From Caulobacter sp. AP07 (GTDB lineage Bacteria; Pseudomonadota; Alphaproteobacteria; Caulobacterales; Caulobacteraceae), in assembly GCF_000281955.1 (NCBI RefSeq), contig NZ_AKKF01000124.1, positions 1 through 43,042 on the forward strand: a stretch of 43,042 nt of DNA, read 5' to 3'. Numbering within the stretch: the first letter of the stretch is position 1; every line of letters starts with the position of its first letter. The notes beneath the pieces were generated by a model. The model was not told the origin of the DNA, did not search any database, and saw only the letters and a program-made list of their open reading frames with translations. Made by a program: the position numbers and the translations under genes. Shown here in pieces: positions 1 through 9,931 of the stretch.

Positions 1-2598
1 GGCGGCAACCGCCACGGCTTCCTCGCCTTCAACGAGATCCATCCGGACTATTACCAGATCCCGGTCGCCGACCGCGAAGCGCTGATGCGCGACGATTCGC
101 ACGACGACGAGGACGACCATCACCACGCTCGTGACGGCGAGAACGAAGGCGACGCCGTCGACGACGAGGAAGACGCCGTCGAGGAAGAACTGGCGCGCCG
201 CAAGCGCCGGCTGATGCGCAAGTACAAGATCCAGGAAGTGATCCGCCGCCGGCAGATCATGCTGGTCCAGGTCGTCAAGGAAGAGCGCGGCAACAAGGGC
301 GCGGCCCTGACCACCTACCTGTCGCTGGCCGGCCGCTACGGCGTCCTGATGCCCAACACCGCCCGCGGCGGCGGCATCAGCCGCAAGATCACCACGGTGA
401 CCGACCGCAAGCGCCTGAAAAGCGTCGTCCAGGGCCTGGACGTGCCGCAGGGCATGGGCCTGATCGTCCGCACGGCCGGCGCCAAGCGCACCAAGGCCGA
501 GATCAAGCGCGACTACGAGTACCTGCTGCGTCTGTGGGAGAACATCCGCGACAACACGCTGCACTCGATCGCCCCGGCGCTGATCTACGAGGAGGAAGAC
601 CTCGTCAAACGCGCCATTCGCGACATGTACGACAAGGACCTGGAAGGCATCTGGGTCGAGGGCGAGGCCGGCTACAAGGAAGCGCGCGACTTCATGCGCA
701 TGCTGATGCCCAGCCAGGCCAAGAAGGTTTTCCCCTACCGCGAGCCGGCGCCGCTGTTCGTCAAGCACAAGATCGAGGACCATCTGGCCCAGATCTACTC
801 GCCGATCGTGCCCCTGCGTTCGGGCGGCTATCTGGTGATCAACCAGACTGAGGCCCTGGTGGCCATCGACGTCAACTCGGGCAAGGCGACGCGCGAGCGC
901 AACATCGAAGCCACCGCGCTGAAGACCAACCTGGAAGCGGCGGAAGAAGCCGCCCGCCAGCTGCGTCTGCGCGACCTGGCCGGCCTGATCGTCATCGACT
1001 TCATCGACATGGATGAAGGCAAGAACAACCGCGCCGTCGAGAAGGTCCTCAAGGACTCGCTCAAGGACGATCGCGCCCGCATCCAGATGGGCAAGATCAG
1101 CGGCTTCGGCCTGATGGAAATCAGCCGTCAGCGCCGCCGCACCGGCGTGCTGGAAGGCACCACCCACGTCTGCGAACACTGCGACGGCACCGGCCGCGTC
1201 CGCTCGGTCGAGTCCAGCGCCCTGGCGGCGCTGCGCGCGGTCGAGGTCGAGGCCCTGAAGGGCGGCGGCGCCGTCACCCTGAAGGTCAGCCGCCCGGTGG
1301 GGATCTACATCCTCAACGAGAAGCGCGCCTATCTGCTGCGCCTGCAGCAGACCCACGCGCTGTTCGTCACCGTGCTGGTCGACGACGCCCTGCACCAGGC
1401 CGAGCACGACATCGAGCGCACGGAGCTGGGCGAGCGCCCCGCCCCGCAGATCTTCGCCCCGATCGAGCCGGACCCCGTCTATGACGACGAGGCGTTCGAC
1501 GACGAGGAGGACGAGGACGAAGAAGAGATCGAGGCCGACGACGAGGCCGCCGGCGAAGACGAGGCCGAGCCCCGCGCCGCCCGTCCGGCCCGCGCAGAAC
1601 CGGCCGAGGACGACGACAGCCGTCGTCGCGGCCGCAAGCGTCGCCGCCGTGGCGGCCGTCGCGATGACGCCGCCGACGACGCGCCGGTCGAAGCCGCTGG
1701 CGATGAAGACGAGGATGACGCCGACCGTCCCGAAGCCGACATCGACGGCGAGGACGAGGAAGCCCGTCGTCGTCGTCGCCGTCGCGGTCGCCGAGGCGGC
1801 CGTCGCGGTGGTCGCGAGGACGGTGATCGTCCGGCCGACGTCTTCGCCTGGACCCGTCCGCGGGTGCCGTTCGGCGAGAGCGCCTTCGTCTGGCACGACC
1901 CCGAAGCCCTGGACGGCCGCAACAGCGAGCGCCGCCCCAATGGCGATCGTCCGGAACGCGCCGAGCGTCCGGAAGCCGTCGAGGCGCCGGTCGCCGAACG
2001 TGCGGAGCGTCCTGAACGCTCGGAGCGTTCGGAGCGCGGTCGTCGCGGTCGTGGCCGTGGCGAGCGCGGTGAACGCGGCGAACGGACCGAGCAGGCCGAA
2101 GCGCCGCGCGGCGAACGCGTTCCCGCGTTGCGGGTCGACGCCGCCGATCTGGAGCTGGCGCCCCTGGCTCCGGCCGTGATCGAGGGCCCCCCGGCCGACG
2201 TCTGGGTCGAACTGCCGCCCCAGGAGGAAGCGCCCAAGAAGGCCCGCCGTCCGCGCAGCCGTGGCCGCAAGGCCAGCGAGGACGCCGCGCCCGAAGCCGT
2301 CGTCGCCGAAACCGTCGCCGAAGTCGCGGTCGAGGTCGTGGAAGCCGCTCCCGTCGCCGCTCCGGTGGTCGAGGACGTTCCGCTGGTGGCGGCCGATGTC
2401 GAGGTGGCGGCCCCGGCCCCCGTCGCGACGCGCTCGCGCCGCGCCGCGCCCGTCCCCGTGGCGATCGTTCCGGAACCTGTCGCTCTGGAACCTGTGGCCC
2501 CGGAACCGGTCGCCGAGCCCGTGGCGGTCGAGCCCGATCCGGCCGAGATCTCCACGCCGCCTGAAAAGCCGAAGCGCGGCTGGTGGCGCCGGGGCTAG
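1..2598 (+). CDS. rne: Ribonuclease E, 5'-truncated by the window edge
   Basis: This is the main endoribonuclease of mRNA decay and rRNA processing and the scaffold of the degradosome. The reading frame is open from base 1, where the residues GGNRHGFLAF belong to the S1 RNA-binding domain, so the true start lies upstream. An acidic/His-rich insert (codons about 30-65) splits the S1 domain, as I recall for alphaproteobacterial RNase E. The catalytic Mg-binding aspartates are in AIDVNSG (codon at 868-870) and IDFIDM (997-999), 43 residues apart as in E. coli D303/D346. The Zn-link is CEHC (1171-1182). From about 1480 the protein becomes a low-complexity acidic and Arg-rich scaffold. It ends in KPKRGWWRRG, the GWW tail that in Caulobacter RNase E binds PNPase (family knowledge). 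A perfect hairpin follows the stop. Confidence 0.97.
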   Translation, partial: GGNRHGFLAFNEIHPDYYQIPVADREALMRDDSHDDEDDHHHARDGENEGDAVDDEEDAVEEELARRKRRLMRKYKIQEVIRRRQIMLVQVVKEERGNKGAALTTYLSLAGRYGVLMPNTARGGGISRKITTVTDRKRLKSVVQGLDVPQGMGLIVRTAGAKRTKAEIKRDYEYLLRLWENIRDNTLHSIAPALIYEEEDLVKRAIRDMYDKDLEGIWVEGEAGYKEARDFMRMLMPSQAKKVFPYREPAPLFVKHKIEDHLAQIYSPIVPLRSGGYLVINQTEALVAIDVNSGKATRERNIEATALKTNLEAAEEAARQLRLRDLAGLIVIDFIDMDEGKNNRAVEKVLKDSLKDDRARIQMGKISGFGLMEISRQRRRTGVLEGTTHVCEHCDGTGRVRSVESSALAALRAVEVEALKGGGAVTLKVSRPVGIYILNEKRAYLLRLQQTHALFVTVLVDDALHQAEHDIERTELGERPAPQIFAPIEPDPVYDDEAFDDEEDEDEEEIEADDEAAGEDEAEPRAARPARAEPAEDDDSRRRGRKRRRRGGRRDDAADDAPVEAAGDEDEDDADRPEADIDGEDEEARRRRRRRGRRGGRRGGREDGDRPADVFAWTRPRVPFGESAFVWHDPEALDGRNSERRPNGDRPERAERPEAVEAPVAERAERPERSERSERGRRGRGRGERGERGERTEQAEAPRGERVPALRVDAADLELAPLAPAVIEGPPADVWVELPPQEEAPKKARRPRSRGRKASEDAAPEAVVAETVAEVAVEVVEAAPVAAPVVEDVPLVAADVEVAAPAPVATRSRRAAPVPVAIVPEPVALEPVAPEPVAEPVAVEPDPAEISTPPEKPKRGWWRRG

Positions 2599-2609
2599 CA
2601 AGGTTCGAT

Positions 2610-2643
2610 GACGGCCGGCGGGGCCCTGGTCCCGCCGGCCGTC
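2610..2643 (+). terminator. Hairpin after rne, probable terminator
   Basis: A perfect 13-bp inverted repeat: GACGGCCGGCGGG at 2610-2622, an 8-nt loop, and its complement at 2631-2643, starting 11 bases after the rne stop. There is no clear T-tract after it (gcgactatat), so it may act as a weak terminator or as a 3'-end stabiliser. It lies over an ATG at 2608 in frame with the next gene, which argues against that upstream start. Confidence 0.65.
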
Positions 2644-2745
2644 GCGACTATATCCGTGGGTAGCTTGATCGACCGTTGTTCCCAGGTCGTCGAGAACCGC
2701 GTTAGACTGCTGCTTGAGCGCGGGGGCGCGATCAGGAGAGCTTCG

Positions 2746-4176
2746 ATGACCTCCCGTAGTTGGGCGGCTTCCGGAAGAATCGGCAAGAAGGCGGGATCGG
2801 CGCTGTCGGCGTTGGCCCTGCTGACGGCCACCCTGGCGCCGGCCGCCCCGGCGCGGGCCCAGGACGGCCCCTCCCTGATCCGCGACACCGAGATCGAGGA
2901 GATCCTGCACCGCGACGCCGACCCGATCTACGCGGCGGCCGGCCTGGACCCCAAGACCGTGCGCATCCTGCTGGTCGGCGACAAGGAACTGAACGCCTTC
3001 GCCACCCAGGGCCTGATGATGGGGCTGAACACCGGCCTGATCCTGCAGACCGAAACCCCCAACCAGTTGAAGGGCGTCATCGCCCACGAAACCGGACACC
3101 TGGCCGGCGCCCACCCGCTGCGGTCCGGCGAGATGATGAAGGCCGGCCTGACGCCGATGATCCTGACCATGGGCCTGGGCGTGCTGGCCGCCCTGGCCGG
3201 CGCCCCCGACGCCGGGGCGGTGCTGCTGGGCAACGCCTCCTATTTCGGCCAGTTGGGCGCGCTGGGCTACAGCCGTGACCAAGAGTCGCGGGCCGACCAG
3301 GCCGGCGCCGGCTTCCTGGAGGCCACCGGCCAGTCGGGTCGCGGCCTGGTCGAGTTCTTCGACAATTTCCGCTACCAGGAGGTCTTCGACCAGTCGCGAC
3401 GCTTCGCCTATTTCCGCAGCCACCCGCTGTCGTCGGAACGCATCGAGACCCTGCGCAGCCGGGTCGAACGGCAGCCGCACTGGAACGCGGTCGATAGCCC
3501 CGAAGACCTGGCCGAGCACGAGATCATGAAGGCCAAGCTGGAGGGCTTCCTCAATCCCGGCGTGGCCATCGTCAAGTACAAGGAAAGCGACCGAGGCTTC
3601 CCGGCCCGCTACGCCCGCGCCATCGCCTATTACCAGATGAAGGAGCCCGACCGGGCCCTGAAGATCCTCGACGGCCTGATCGCCGAGAACGAGAACAATC
3701 CCTATCTCTGGGAGCTCAAGGGCCAGATCCTGTTCGAGTTCAACCGCGTCAAGGAAGCCGAGGAGCCGCAGCGCCGCTCGGTGGCGCTCAAGCCCGACGC
3801 CGCCCTGCTGCGGGTCAATCTGGGCCAGACCCTGATCGGCCAGAGCGATCCCAAGAAGGTCGAGGAAGGCATCGCCGAGCTGAAGCGCTCGCTGATCGAC
3901 GAGAGCGACAACGCCGTCGCCTGGCGTCTGCTGGCCCAGGCCTATGACCAGCGCGGCGAGGACGGCCAGGCCCGCCTGGCCACCGCCGAACAGTATTTCA
4001 ACATGGGCGCCGCCCAGGAGGCCCGGGTGTTCGCCATGCGGGCCCGTGAGCTGCTCAAGAAGGACAGCATCGAATGGCGCCGGGCCACCGACATCGTCCT
4101 GACCTCCAATCCTTCCAACCAGGACCTCAAGGACCTGGCCAAGGAAGGCGCCGTCACCTCGGGGCTTCGCCGCTGA
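2746..4176 (+). CDS. Secreted M48-family zinc metalloprotease with TPR repeats (BepA-like)
   Basis: A 476-residue periplasmic protease/chaperone of the peptidase M48 type. It begins with a basic stretch and a hydrophobic Ala/Leu signal segment ending near ARAQD (residues about 36-40). The zinc motif is HETGH at residues 114-118, followed downstream by the usual third-ligand region ESRADQAG and the HPLSSERI motif. The C-terminal half has TPR-like helices rich in Ala, Leu and Tyr. The layout (signal, M48 domain, TPR) matches E. coli BepA/YfgC, which acts on outer-membrane protein assembly; that role here is inferred. The ATG at 2746 was chosen because AGGAG lies 7 bases before it and because the signal peptide then starts correctly; an earlier in-frame ATG at 2608 sits inside the rne hairpin. 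The DsbA-like gene follows after 24 bases, a likely operon. Confidence 0.92.
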   Translation: MTSRSWAASGRIGKKAGSALSALALLTATLAPAAPARAQDGPSLIRDTEIEEILHRDADPIYAAAGLDPKTVRILLVGDKELNAFATQGLMMGLNTGLILQTETPNQLKGVIAHETGHLAGAHPLRSGEMMKAGLTPMILTMGLGVLAALAGAPDAGAVLLGNASYFGQLGALGYSRDQESRADQAGAGFLEATGQSGRGLVEFFDNFRYQEVFDQSRRFAYFRSHPLSSERIETLRSRVERQPHWNAVDSPEDLAEHEIMKAKLEGFLNPGVAIVKYKESDRGFPARYARAIAYYQMKEPDRALKILDGLIAENENNPYLWELKGQILFEFNRVKEAEEPQRRSVALKPDAALLRVNLGQTLIGQSDPKKVEEGIAELKRSLIDESDNAVAWRLLAQAYDQRGEDGQARLATAEQYFNMGAAQEARVFAMRARELLKKDSIEWRRATDIVLTSNPSNQDLKDLAKEGAVTSGLRR

Positions 4177-4200
4177 GGCGTCCCCTTTCCAGAGAACCCC

Positions 4201-4950
4201 ATGTCCCTGTTTGATCGTCCCCTGGCGCGCCGACTGGCGCTGGCCGCCGTCTCCGTCGCCGCCCTGGGCCTGGCCGCCTGCGGTCCGCCCAAGCCCGACA
4301 AGGCGTTCGGCGAGAAGGTCCGGGCCTATCTGCTCGAGAATCCCGAGGTCCTGGTCGAGGTCAGCGCCAAGCTGCAGGCCAAGCAGACCGCCCAGGCCGC
4401 CGACAAGGCCCGGGGCGCGATCGGCAAGTACCGCCAGGCGCTGGAACGCGATCCGCGCGACTTCGTGGCCAATCCCGACGGCGCGATCACCGTGGTCGAG
4501 TTCTTCGACTACAAGTGCGGCTACTGCAAGCTGGCCGCCCCGGAAGTGATCGCCCTGATCCAGCAGAACCCGGACGTGCGTTTCGTGTTCAAGGACTTCG
4601 TGATCTTCGGTCATGATTCCGAGGTCGCCGCCCGCATGGTCCTGGGGTCCAGGGACCAGGGCAAGTCGCTGGTCTTCCACAAGCGCCTGATGGCTGAGAA
4701 GAGCCTGGACGAGGCGGCGGTCATGCGGATCGCCCAGGAGGTCGGGATCGACGTGGCCAAGGCCCGCGCCGCCGCCGGCGCCGAGCCCACCACCCAGCAC
4801 CTGGCCGACACCCACGCCCTGGCCCAGGCCCTGGCCATCGAGGGCACCCCCGCCTTCTTCGTTGGCGACACGATGATCGCCGGGGCCGATATGAGGGCCC
4901 TGAAGCTGGCGATCGACCAGGCCCGGGCGGGCAAGACGAAGAAGGTCTAG
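4201..4950 (+). CDS. DsbA-family thiol-disulfide oxidoreductase, lipoprotein
   Basis: A 249-residue thioredoxin-fold protein of the DsbA/DsbG-like group (also called Com1-like). It starts with a signal peptide ending in the lipobox LAAC, so Cys27 is probably lipidated and the protein anchored to a membrane facing the periplasm. A helical region with a conserved ENPEVL element (about 40-85) precedes the thioredoxin domain. The redox motif is FFDYKCGYC, with Cys106 and Cys109, and the cis-Pro loop is GTPAFFVG near residue 215. It should oxidise or isomerise disulfides in exported proteins. The gene lies 24 bases after the M48 protease stop, so the two probably form an envelope-quality-control operon (inference). 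Confidence 0.92.
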   Translation: MSLFDRPLARRLALAAVSVAALGLAACGPPKPDKAFGEKVRAYLLENPEVLVEVSAKLQAKQTAQAADKARGAIGKYRQALERDPRDFVANPDGAITVVEFFDYKCGYCKLAAPEVIALIQQNPDVRFVFKDFVIFGHDSEVAARMVLGSRDQGKSLVFHKRLMAEKSLDEAAVMRIAQEVGIDVAKARAAAGAEPTTQHLADTHALAQALAIEGTPAFFVGDTMIAGADMRALKLAIDQARAGKTKKV

Positions 4951-4969
4951 GCGCGGCGCCAGCGGTTTA

Positions 4970-5086
4970 CTTGCCCCCTACGGGCCGCTTCGCGGCCGTC
5001 TTCCCCCATAGGGGGAAGAGCCCGGTGCGCGCGGCTTCGCCCCCTATAGGGGCGGACAGACCGCGAAGCGGTCAGGTGGGGGCAAG
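4970..5086. repeat. Palindromic intergenic repeat, family E
   Basis: The stretch opens with CTTGCCCCC (4970-4978) and closes with its complement GGGGGCAAG (5078-5086). Between them are nested smaller palindromes: a GGCCGCTTCGCGGCC hairpin, a TTCCCCCATAGGGGGAA hairpin, CCCCTATAGGGG and ACCGCGAAGCGGT. It starts about 20 bases after the DsbA-like gene. I saw one copy in this window. It may double as a transcription stop or be a REP-type element. Confidence 0.6.
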
Positions 5087-5602
5087 TGGGTGTGATCTCA
5101 CGCCAATTGGCTGTGAGTTGGATGGGGAGGGTCGCGAAGCGCCCGGGCTCCGCCCGGAAGGATTGCGAGTTTGAGTACCGTTTCGACGAAGTCTGGCGCT
5201 TCGCGTAATCCGTTATCCGAGAGCGTCCGGTAGGCAGCGGTTTTATCGCTTAGCCGGTCTGCATTCGCCCCCGACGGGCGGGCCAGGGCGGCGAGCCCCG
5301 GTCCCGGACCGCATGCGTAACCCCCGCATGCCTGCTGGCCTGTCCGCCTACCCTCGGCGTCGGAGTTTCGTCGCGACTGAGGCGAACCTGCTCCGAACCG
5401 ACCAAGGGCGCCCCGAAAGGCGCGGCGGCCAAGCCTTCCCGCTCGACCACTGCCCACCGCTCGTCAGGTCGCCGGCCGACGTCCCTCCCCGTGCGATGGG
5501 GTGAGGTCAGTATCGGGGCGTCGGGAGAGGGTGAGGACGAGAAAGATCGAAAAACTTCAAGTCGTTGATTTTGCTGGATGCGAAGGGCGCCGATGCTCTC
5601 AC
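5087..5602. other. Gene-free stretch with a strongly folded segment
   Basis: I support no protein here. Minus-strand frames exist but look like GC-rich shadow frames with no recognisable domain. The stretch 5281-5340 can fold into a compact branched structure. GGCCAG (5281-5286) pairs with CTGGCC (5335-5340) and encloses two hairpins: CGGTCC-C-GGACCG, and GCATGCG (5311-5317) with CGCATGC (5325-5331). A further hairpin, GCGCC-CCGAAA-GGCGC, lies near 5408-5425. This could be a non-coding RNA on either strand. I looked for RNase P, tmRNA tag, SRP and 6S signatures and could not match any of them. Confidence 0.35.
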
Positions 5603-5606
5603 GGAA

Positions 5607-5665
5607 CCCTCTCCCATAGGGAGAGGGAGGGGCCCGCCGCGCAGCGGCGGGAGGGTGAAGGGGTA
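5607..5665 (+). repeat. Palindromic intergenic repeat, family A, copy 1
   Basis: The copy has two adjoining hairpins: CCCTCTCCC-ATA-GGGAGAGGG (5607-5627), then a CCCGCCGC/GCGGCGGG hairpin, then a tail gagggtgaagggg. Near-identical elements lie at 5718-5771 (inverted), 21437-21495 and 21551-21608 (inverted). This is typical of a REP/BIME-like extragenic repeat. Confidence 0.75.
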
Positions 5666-5717
5666 AGACGTCAACCGCCCATCCCCCACGCCCTGCCCGG
5701 ATCTGCACCAGCGTAAT

Positions 5718-5771
5718 CCCTCACCCTCCCAAGCTTAGCTTGGGCCCCTCCCTCTCCCGCTGGGAGAGGGT
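5718..5771 (-). repeat. Palindromic intergenic repeat, family A, copy 2 (inverted)
   Basis: The same element as at 5607-5665 but in reverse orientation: ccctcaccctccc, then CCAAGCTTAGCTTGG as the variable middle hairpin, then CCCTCTCCCGCTGGGAGAGGG. The arms are conserved while the middle hairpin sequence has changed but still pairs, which points to selection on structure. The following bases 5772-5949 hold no further feature that I can support. Confidence 0.75.
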
Positions 5772-5949
5772 TCAGGAAGGCGACGGAGGACGACCATTCC
5801 GGTCCTGGCGGAAGAAACTGCAGGGCCAACTCTGCCGTGCGCGCCGTCGCCATCCGGTCGCGCGTTCCTAAGCCCTTGAAAACCCTGTCCGCTCCCGCGC
5901 GCACGGCTCTTGCTTTGCACATCCCGCCATCCACACGGCGGGAGCTCCC

Positions 5950-6306
5950 ATGCTTATTTCCGGTTCCAGCATCATGGCGTCGCTCGCCATGCCGACCCTG
6001 AACAAGATCAACCAGGCGACCGCCGCGGCCACCACCAAGGCCACTGACGCGACCTCGGCGAGCGGGATGACCGCCGCGCCCGAAAAGACCGCCAAGGACG
6101 AGTTCCTCGACTACGCCAAGATGACCCCGGCGGAGAAGATGCGCGCCGCCATGCTGAAGCGGATGGGCCTCACCGAGGACGACGTCAAGGCGATGTCCGC
6201 CGACGAGCGCCAGAGGCTCGAGGACCAGATCAAGCAGCAGATCAAGGAGCAGGTGATGAACGATCCCAAGATGAAGACGGGATCGCTCCTCGACGTCTCG
6301 GCCTAG
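5950..6306 (+). CDS. Small conserved hypothetical protein
   Basis: A 118-residue soluble protein that I cannot assign to a named family. The N-terminal 50 residues are Ala/Thr/Ser-rich and look disordered. The C-terminal half (about 50-110) is helical and charged, with [18 protein letters not shown], then [16 protein letters not shown], then a Lys/Gln/Glu helix. The pattern (aromatic-x-KMTPAEK, then GLTEDDV, then S-x-DER) resembles short helical domains seen in alphaproteobacterial hypothetical proteins. A GGAG lies just upstream of the ATG. Its stop codon TAG overlaps the stop codon of convergent thiG through a shared CTAG (6303-6306). Confidence 0.75.
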   Translation: MLISGSSIMASLAMPTLNKINQATAAATTKATDATSASGMTAAPEKTAKDEFLDYAKMTPAEKMRAAMLKRMGLTEDDVKAMSADERQRLEDQIKQQIKEQVMNDPKMKTGSLLDVSA

Positions 6307-7124
6307 ATCAGCCCGCCCAGCGGCGAGCTCGGATCGGCGTACAGCCGCTTCTGCATCCGCCCGGCCAGATAGGCCTCCCGGCCGGCGATCACCGCGTGCT
6401 TCATCGCCCGGGCCATGCGGATCGGATCCTTGGCCTCGGCGATGGCGGTGTTCATCAGGATGGCGTCGCAGCCCAGCTCCATGCCGATCGTCGCGTCCGA
6501 GGCGGTGCCGACCCCGGCGTCGACCAGCACGGGCACGCCCGCGTTCTCGATGATGATCCGCAGGTTGACCCGGTTCTGGATGCCCAGGCCCGAGCCGATC
6601 GGCGCGCCCAGCGGCATGATCGCCACCGCGCCGGCGTCCTCCAGCTTGCGGGCGTAGACCGGATCGTCCGAGCAATAGACCATCACCTGGAAGCCCTCGG
6701 CGACCAGCAGCTTCAGCGAGCGCAGGGTCTCCTCCATCTCGGGATAGAGGGTCTTGGGATCGGACAGCACCTCCAGCTTCACCAGGTCCCAGCCGCCGGC
6801 CTCGCGGGCCAGGCGCAGGGTGCGCACGGCGTCCTCACCGGTAAAGCAGCCCGCTGTGTTCGGCAGATAAGTGAATTCGGTGGGCTTGATGTAGTCGACC
6901 AGCAGCGGCTGGGTCGGGTCGGTCAGGTTCACCCGCCGCACCGCCACCGTGACGATCTCGGCGCCGGCCGCCCGCGCCGCCGCGGCGTTGGTGGCGTAGT
7001 CCTTGTACTTGCCGGTGCCGACGATCAGCCGCGAGGTGAAGGTGCGGCCGGCGACGGTCCAGGTGTCGTCGGACTCGACGGCGGAAACGGGCGTGGCGGA
7101 TTCGGGGGGGACGTGCGCGTTCAT
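6303..7124 (-). CDS. thiG: Thiazole synthase ThiG
   Basis: ThiG condenses deoxyxylulose 5-phosphate, dehydroglycine/iminoglycine and the sulfur of ThiS thiocarboxylate into the thiazole moiety of thiamine. The 273-residue protein is a TIM barrel. The Schiff-base lysine is in DLVKLEV (Lys116), and phosphate-binding loops are visible as [11 protein letters not shown] and [11 protein letters not shown]. It is slightly longer at the N-terminus than usual, with about 20 extra residues before TWTVAGRTF. It follows thiS by 46 bases on the same strand, so the two should be co-transcribed. Confidence 0.97.
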   Translation of the reverse strand: MNAHVPPESATPVSAVESDDTWTVAGRTFTSRLIVGTGKYKDYATNAAAARAAGAEIVTVAVRRVNLTDPTQPLLVDYIKPTEFTYLPNTAGCFTGEDAVRTLRLAREAGGWDLVKLEVLSDPKTLYPEMEETLRSLKLLVAEGFQVMVYCSDDPVYARKLEDAGAVAIMPLGAPIGSGLGIQNRVNLRIIIENAGVPVLVDAGVGTASDATIGMELGCDAILMNTAIAEAKDPIRMARAMKHAVIAGREAYLAGRMQKRLYADPSSPLGGLI

Positions 7125-7170
7125 GGGGTGGGTTTACGCCTCCCCGCAGCGGGTTTCAAACCCGCAGGGC

Positions 7171-7371
7171 CTACCCGCCGCCGATGAACGTCACGATCTC
7201 GATGCGGTCCCCGTCGGCCAGCGCCGTGTCGGCGTAGGTCGAGCGCGGGGCGATCTCGAGGTTGCGCTCCACGGCCACCTTGCGGGCGTCCAGGCCCAGG
7301 GAAGACACCAGGTCCGCCAGCGTATCGACGCCGTCGAACACCCGTTCCTCGCCGTTCAATAGAAGCTTCAT
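7171..7371 (-). CDS. thiS: Sulfur carrier protein ThiS
   Basis: A 66-residue ubiquitin-like sulfur carrier. Its C-terminal Gly-Gly (here IGGG) is adenylated by ThiF and converted to a thiocarboxylate that donates sulfur to ThiG. The start MKLLLNGEE at 7371 was chosen because it gives the normal ThiS length and because GGAGGT (complement of 7375-7380) sits just upstream. A longer in-frame extension to 7491 would run through the aroQ promoter and is unlikely. I saw no TPP-riboswitch (THI box) upstream, which is unusual for thiamine genes in many bacteria. Confidence 0.95.
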   Translation of the reverse strand: MKLLLNGEERVFDGVDTLADLVSSLGLDARKVAVERNLEIAPRSTYADTALADGDRIEIVTFIGGG

Positions 7372-7394
7372 CTCACCTCCGAAACTCGGCCTGC

Positions 7395-7421
7395 TTGTGA
7401 CCTGACGGAACCGGCTATACA
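7395..7421 (+). promoter_or_regulatory. Candidate promoter of aroQ
   Basis: TTGTGA (7395-7400) and TATACA (7416-7421) are 15 bases apart and lie about 30 bases before the aroQ ATG. The -10 region reads GCTATACA, close to the GCTANAWC element described for Caulobacter housekeeping promoters. This is sequence inspection only. Confidence 0.4.
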
Positions 7422-7450
7422 AGACCTCCCGGAATCGACGGCGGAGCCGA

Positions 7451-7894
7451 ATGGTAAAACCGATCCATGTGCTGAGCGGACCCAACCTCAACCTGTTGGG
7501 AACGCGCGAGCCCGAGATCTACGGCAAGGACACGCTCGACGATGTCCGTACGCGCTGCGAGGCGCGGGCGGCCGCTCGGGGCCTTTCCGTCGTCTTCCGG
7601 CAGAGCAATCACGAAGGCGTGCTGATCGACTGGGTTCATGAGGCCCGGCTGGAAGCGTGCGCCCTGGTGATCAACCCGGCCGGATACGGTCACACCTCGA
7701 TCGCCCTGCTCGACGCCCTCAAGGCCTTGAACATCCCGATCATCGAGTGTCACCTGTCCAACCCGGCGGCGCGGGAAGACTTCCGCCGCCACACCTATGT
7801 TTCGCTCGCGGCGACCGGGATCGTCTCCGGCTTCGGCGCGGCGAGTTATGAACTGGCGATCGAGGCCGCCGCCGGCCTGGTCGGCGCCAACTAG
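7451..7894 (+). CDS. aroQ: Type II 3-dehydroquinate dehydratase
   Basis: It dehydrates 3-dehydroquinate to 3-dehydroshikimate in the shikimate pathway to aromatic amino acids. The 147-residue length is normal for the dodecameric type II enzyme. Visible family motifs are [16 protein letters not shown] with the catalytic Tyr24, [15 protein letters not shown], and ECHLSN carrying the catalytic His. The gene is followed after 43 bases by accB on the same strand; the aroQ-accB-accC order is common in proteobacteria. Confidence 0.97.
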   Translation: MVKPIHVLSGPNLNLLGTREPEIYGKDTLDDVRTRCEARAAARGLSVVFRQSNHEGVLIDWVHEARLEACALVINPAGYGHTSIALLDALKALNIPIIECHLSNPAAREDFRRHTYVSLAATGIVSGFGAASYELAIEAAAGLVGAN

Positions 7895-7937
7895 CCGGCG
7901 ACCCCGGCTCCTAAAGAACACAGCAAGGTAAGCTTCC

Positions 7938-8453
7938 ATGTCCAATCCCAAGGCCCCCGCCGATCCGGTCGAGACCCCGTCGATCGACGCCCGCCTGGTC
8001 CGCAAGCTGGCCGACATCCTGAAGGACACCGGCCTGTCGGAGATCGAGGTCGAACATGCCGGCCTGAAGATCCGCGTCGCCCGCGAACTGACCGTCGCCG
8101 CCGCGGCCACCACCTACGTCCAGGCTCCCGCCCAGGCGGCGGCCTACGCGCCCGCTCCGGCCGCCGCCGCGCCGGCGCCGGTCGCTGACGCCGCCCCGGC
8201 CCCCGCCGCGCGCGCCGCCGGCGACGTGGTCAAGTCGCCGATGGTCGGCACTGTCTACATGTCGCCCCAGCCGGGCGCCGACGCCTTCGTCAAGGTCGGC
8301 GACACGGTCGCGGCCGGCCAGACCCTGCTGATCGTCGAAGCCATGAAGACCATGAACCCGATCGCCGCCACCAAGGCCGGCAAGGTCGTCGAGATCCTGG
8401 TGACAGACGCCCAGCCCGTCGAGTTCGGCGAGCCGCTCGTCATCGTCGAGTAA
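7938..8453 (+). CDS. accB: Biotin carboxyl carrier protein of acetyl-CoA carboxylase
   Basis: AccB carries biotin between the carboxylase and transferase halves of acetyl-CoA carboxylase, the first step of fatty-acid synthesis. The 171 residues show the usual order: an N-terminal helical domain (about 15-55), an Ala/Pro-rich flexible linker (about 55-95), and the biotinyl domain. The biotinylation site is EAMKTMN with Lys137. The accC start lies 5 bases after the accB stop, so translation is probably coupled. Confidence 0.97.
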   Translation: MSNPKAPADPVETPSIDARLVRKLADILKDTGLSEIEVEHAGLKIRVARELTVAAAATTYVQAPAQAAAYAPAPAAAAPAPVADAAPAPAARAAGDVVKSPMVGTVYMSPQPGADAFVKVGDTVAAGQTLLIVEAMKTMNPIAATKAGKVVEILVTDAQPVEFGEPLVIVE

Positions 8454-8458
8454 TCGGC

Positions 8459-9802
<1,344 letters not shown>

Positions 9803-9810
9803 ACCTCCTT

Positions 9811-9892
9811 CGTCATCCCCCGACTTGTTCGGGGGACCCAAGCGGCTTCGGCCAATTCGGCTTGGGTCGCCCGGATGAACCGGGCGATGACG
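9811..9892. repeat. Palindromic intergenic repeat, family C, copy 1
   Basis: The copy opens with CGTCATCCCCCGA-CTTG-TTCGGGGGA, continues with GACCCAAGC...GCTTGGGTC, and closes with CGGGCGATGACG, so the outer CGTCATC/GATGACG arms pair as well. Related copies lie at 25621-25711 and 34997-35054. An in-frame ATG of the aat frame at 9875 lies inside this repeat, which is why I do not use it as the aat start. Confidence 0.75.
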
Positions 9893-9931
9893 GATTTGGG
9901 TTGGCTTGCGCTGGAGGACAGACCCGCGACC

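Noticed and set aside
2608-2745. Upstream start of the M48 protease at an ATG (2608)
   Set aside because: It lies in the rne hairpin and would give an N-terminus unlike a signal peptide; the ATG at 2746 has AGGAG and a clean signal sequence.
5098-5457. Possible protein on the minus strand in the folded intergenic stretch
   Set aside because: Low-complexity translation, no start signal and no recognisable family; the structured DNA is a better explanation.
7371-7451. TPP riboswitch before thiS
   Set aside because: The short gap has no THI-box blocks (such as CUGAGA) and is too short for the aptamer.
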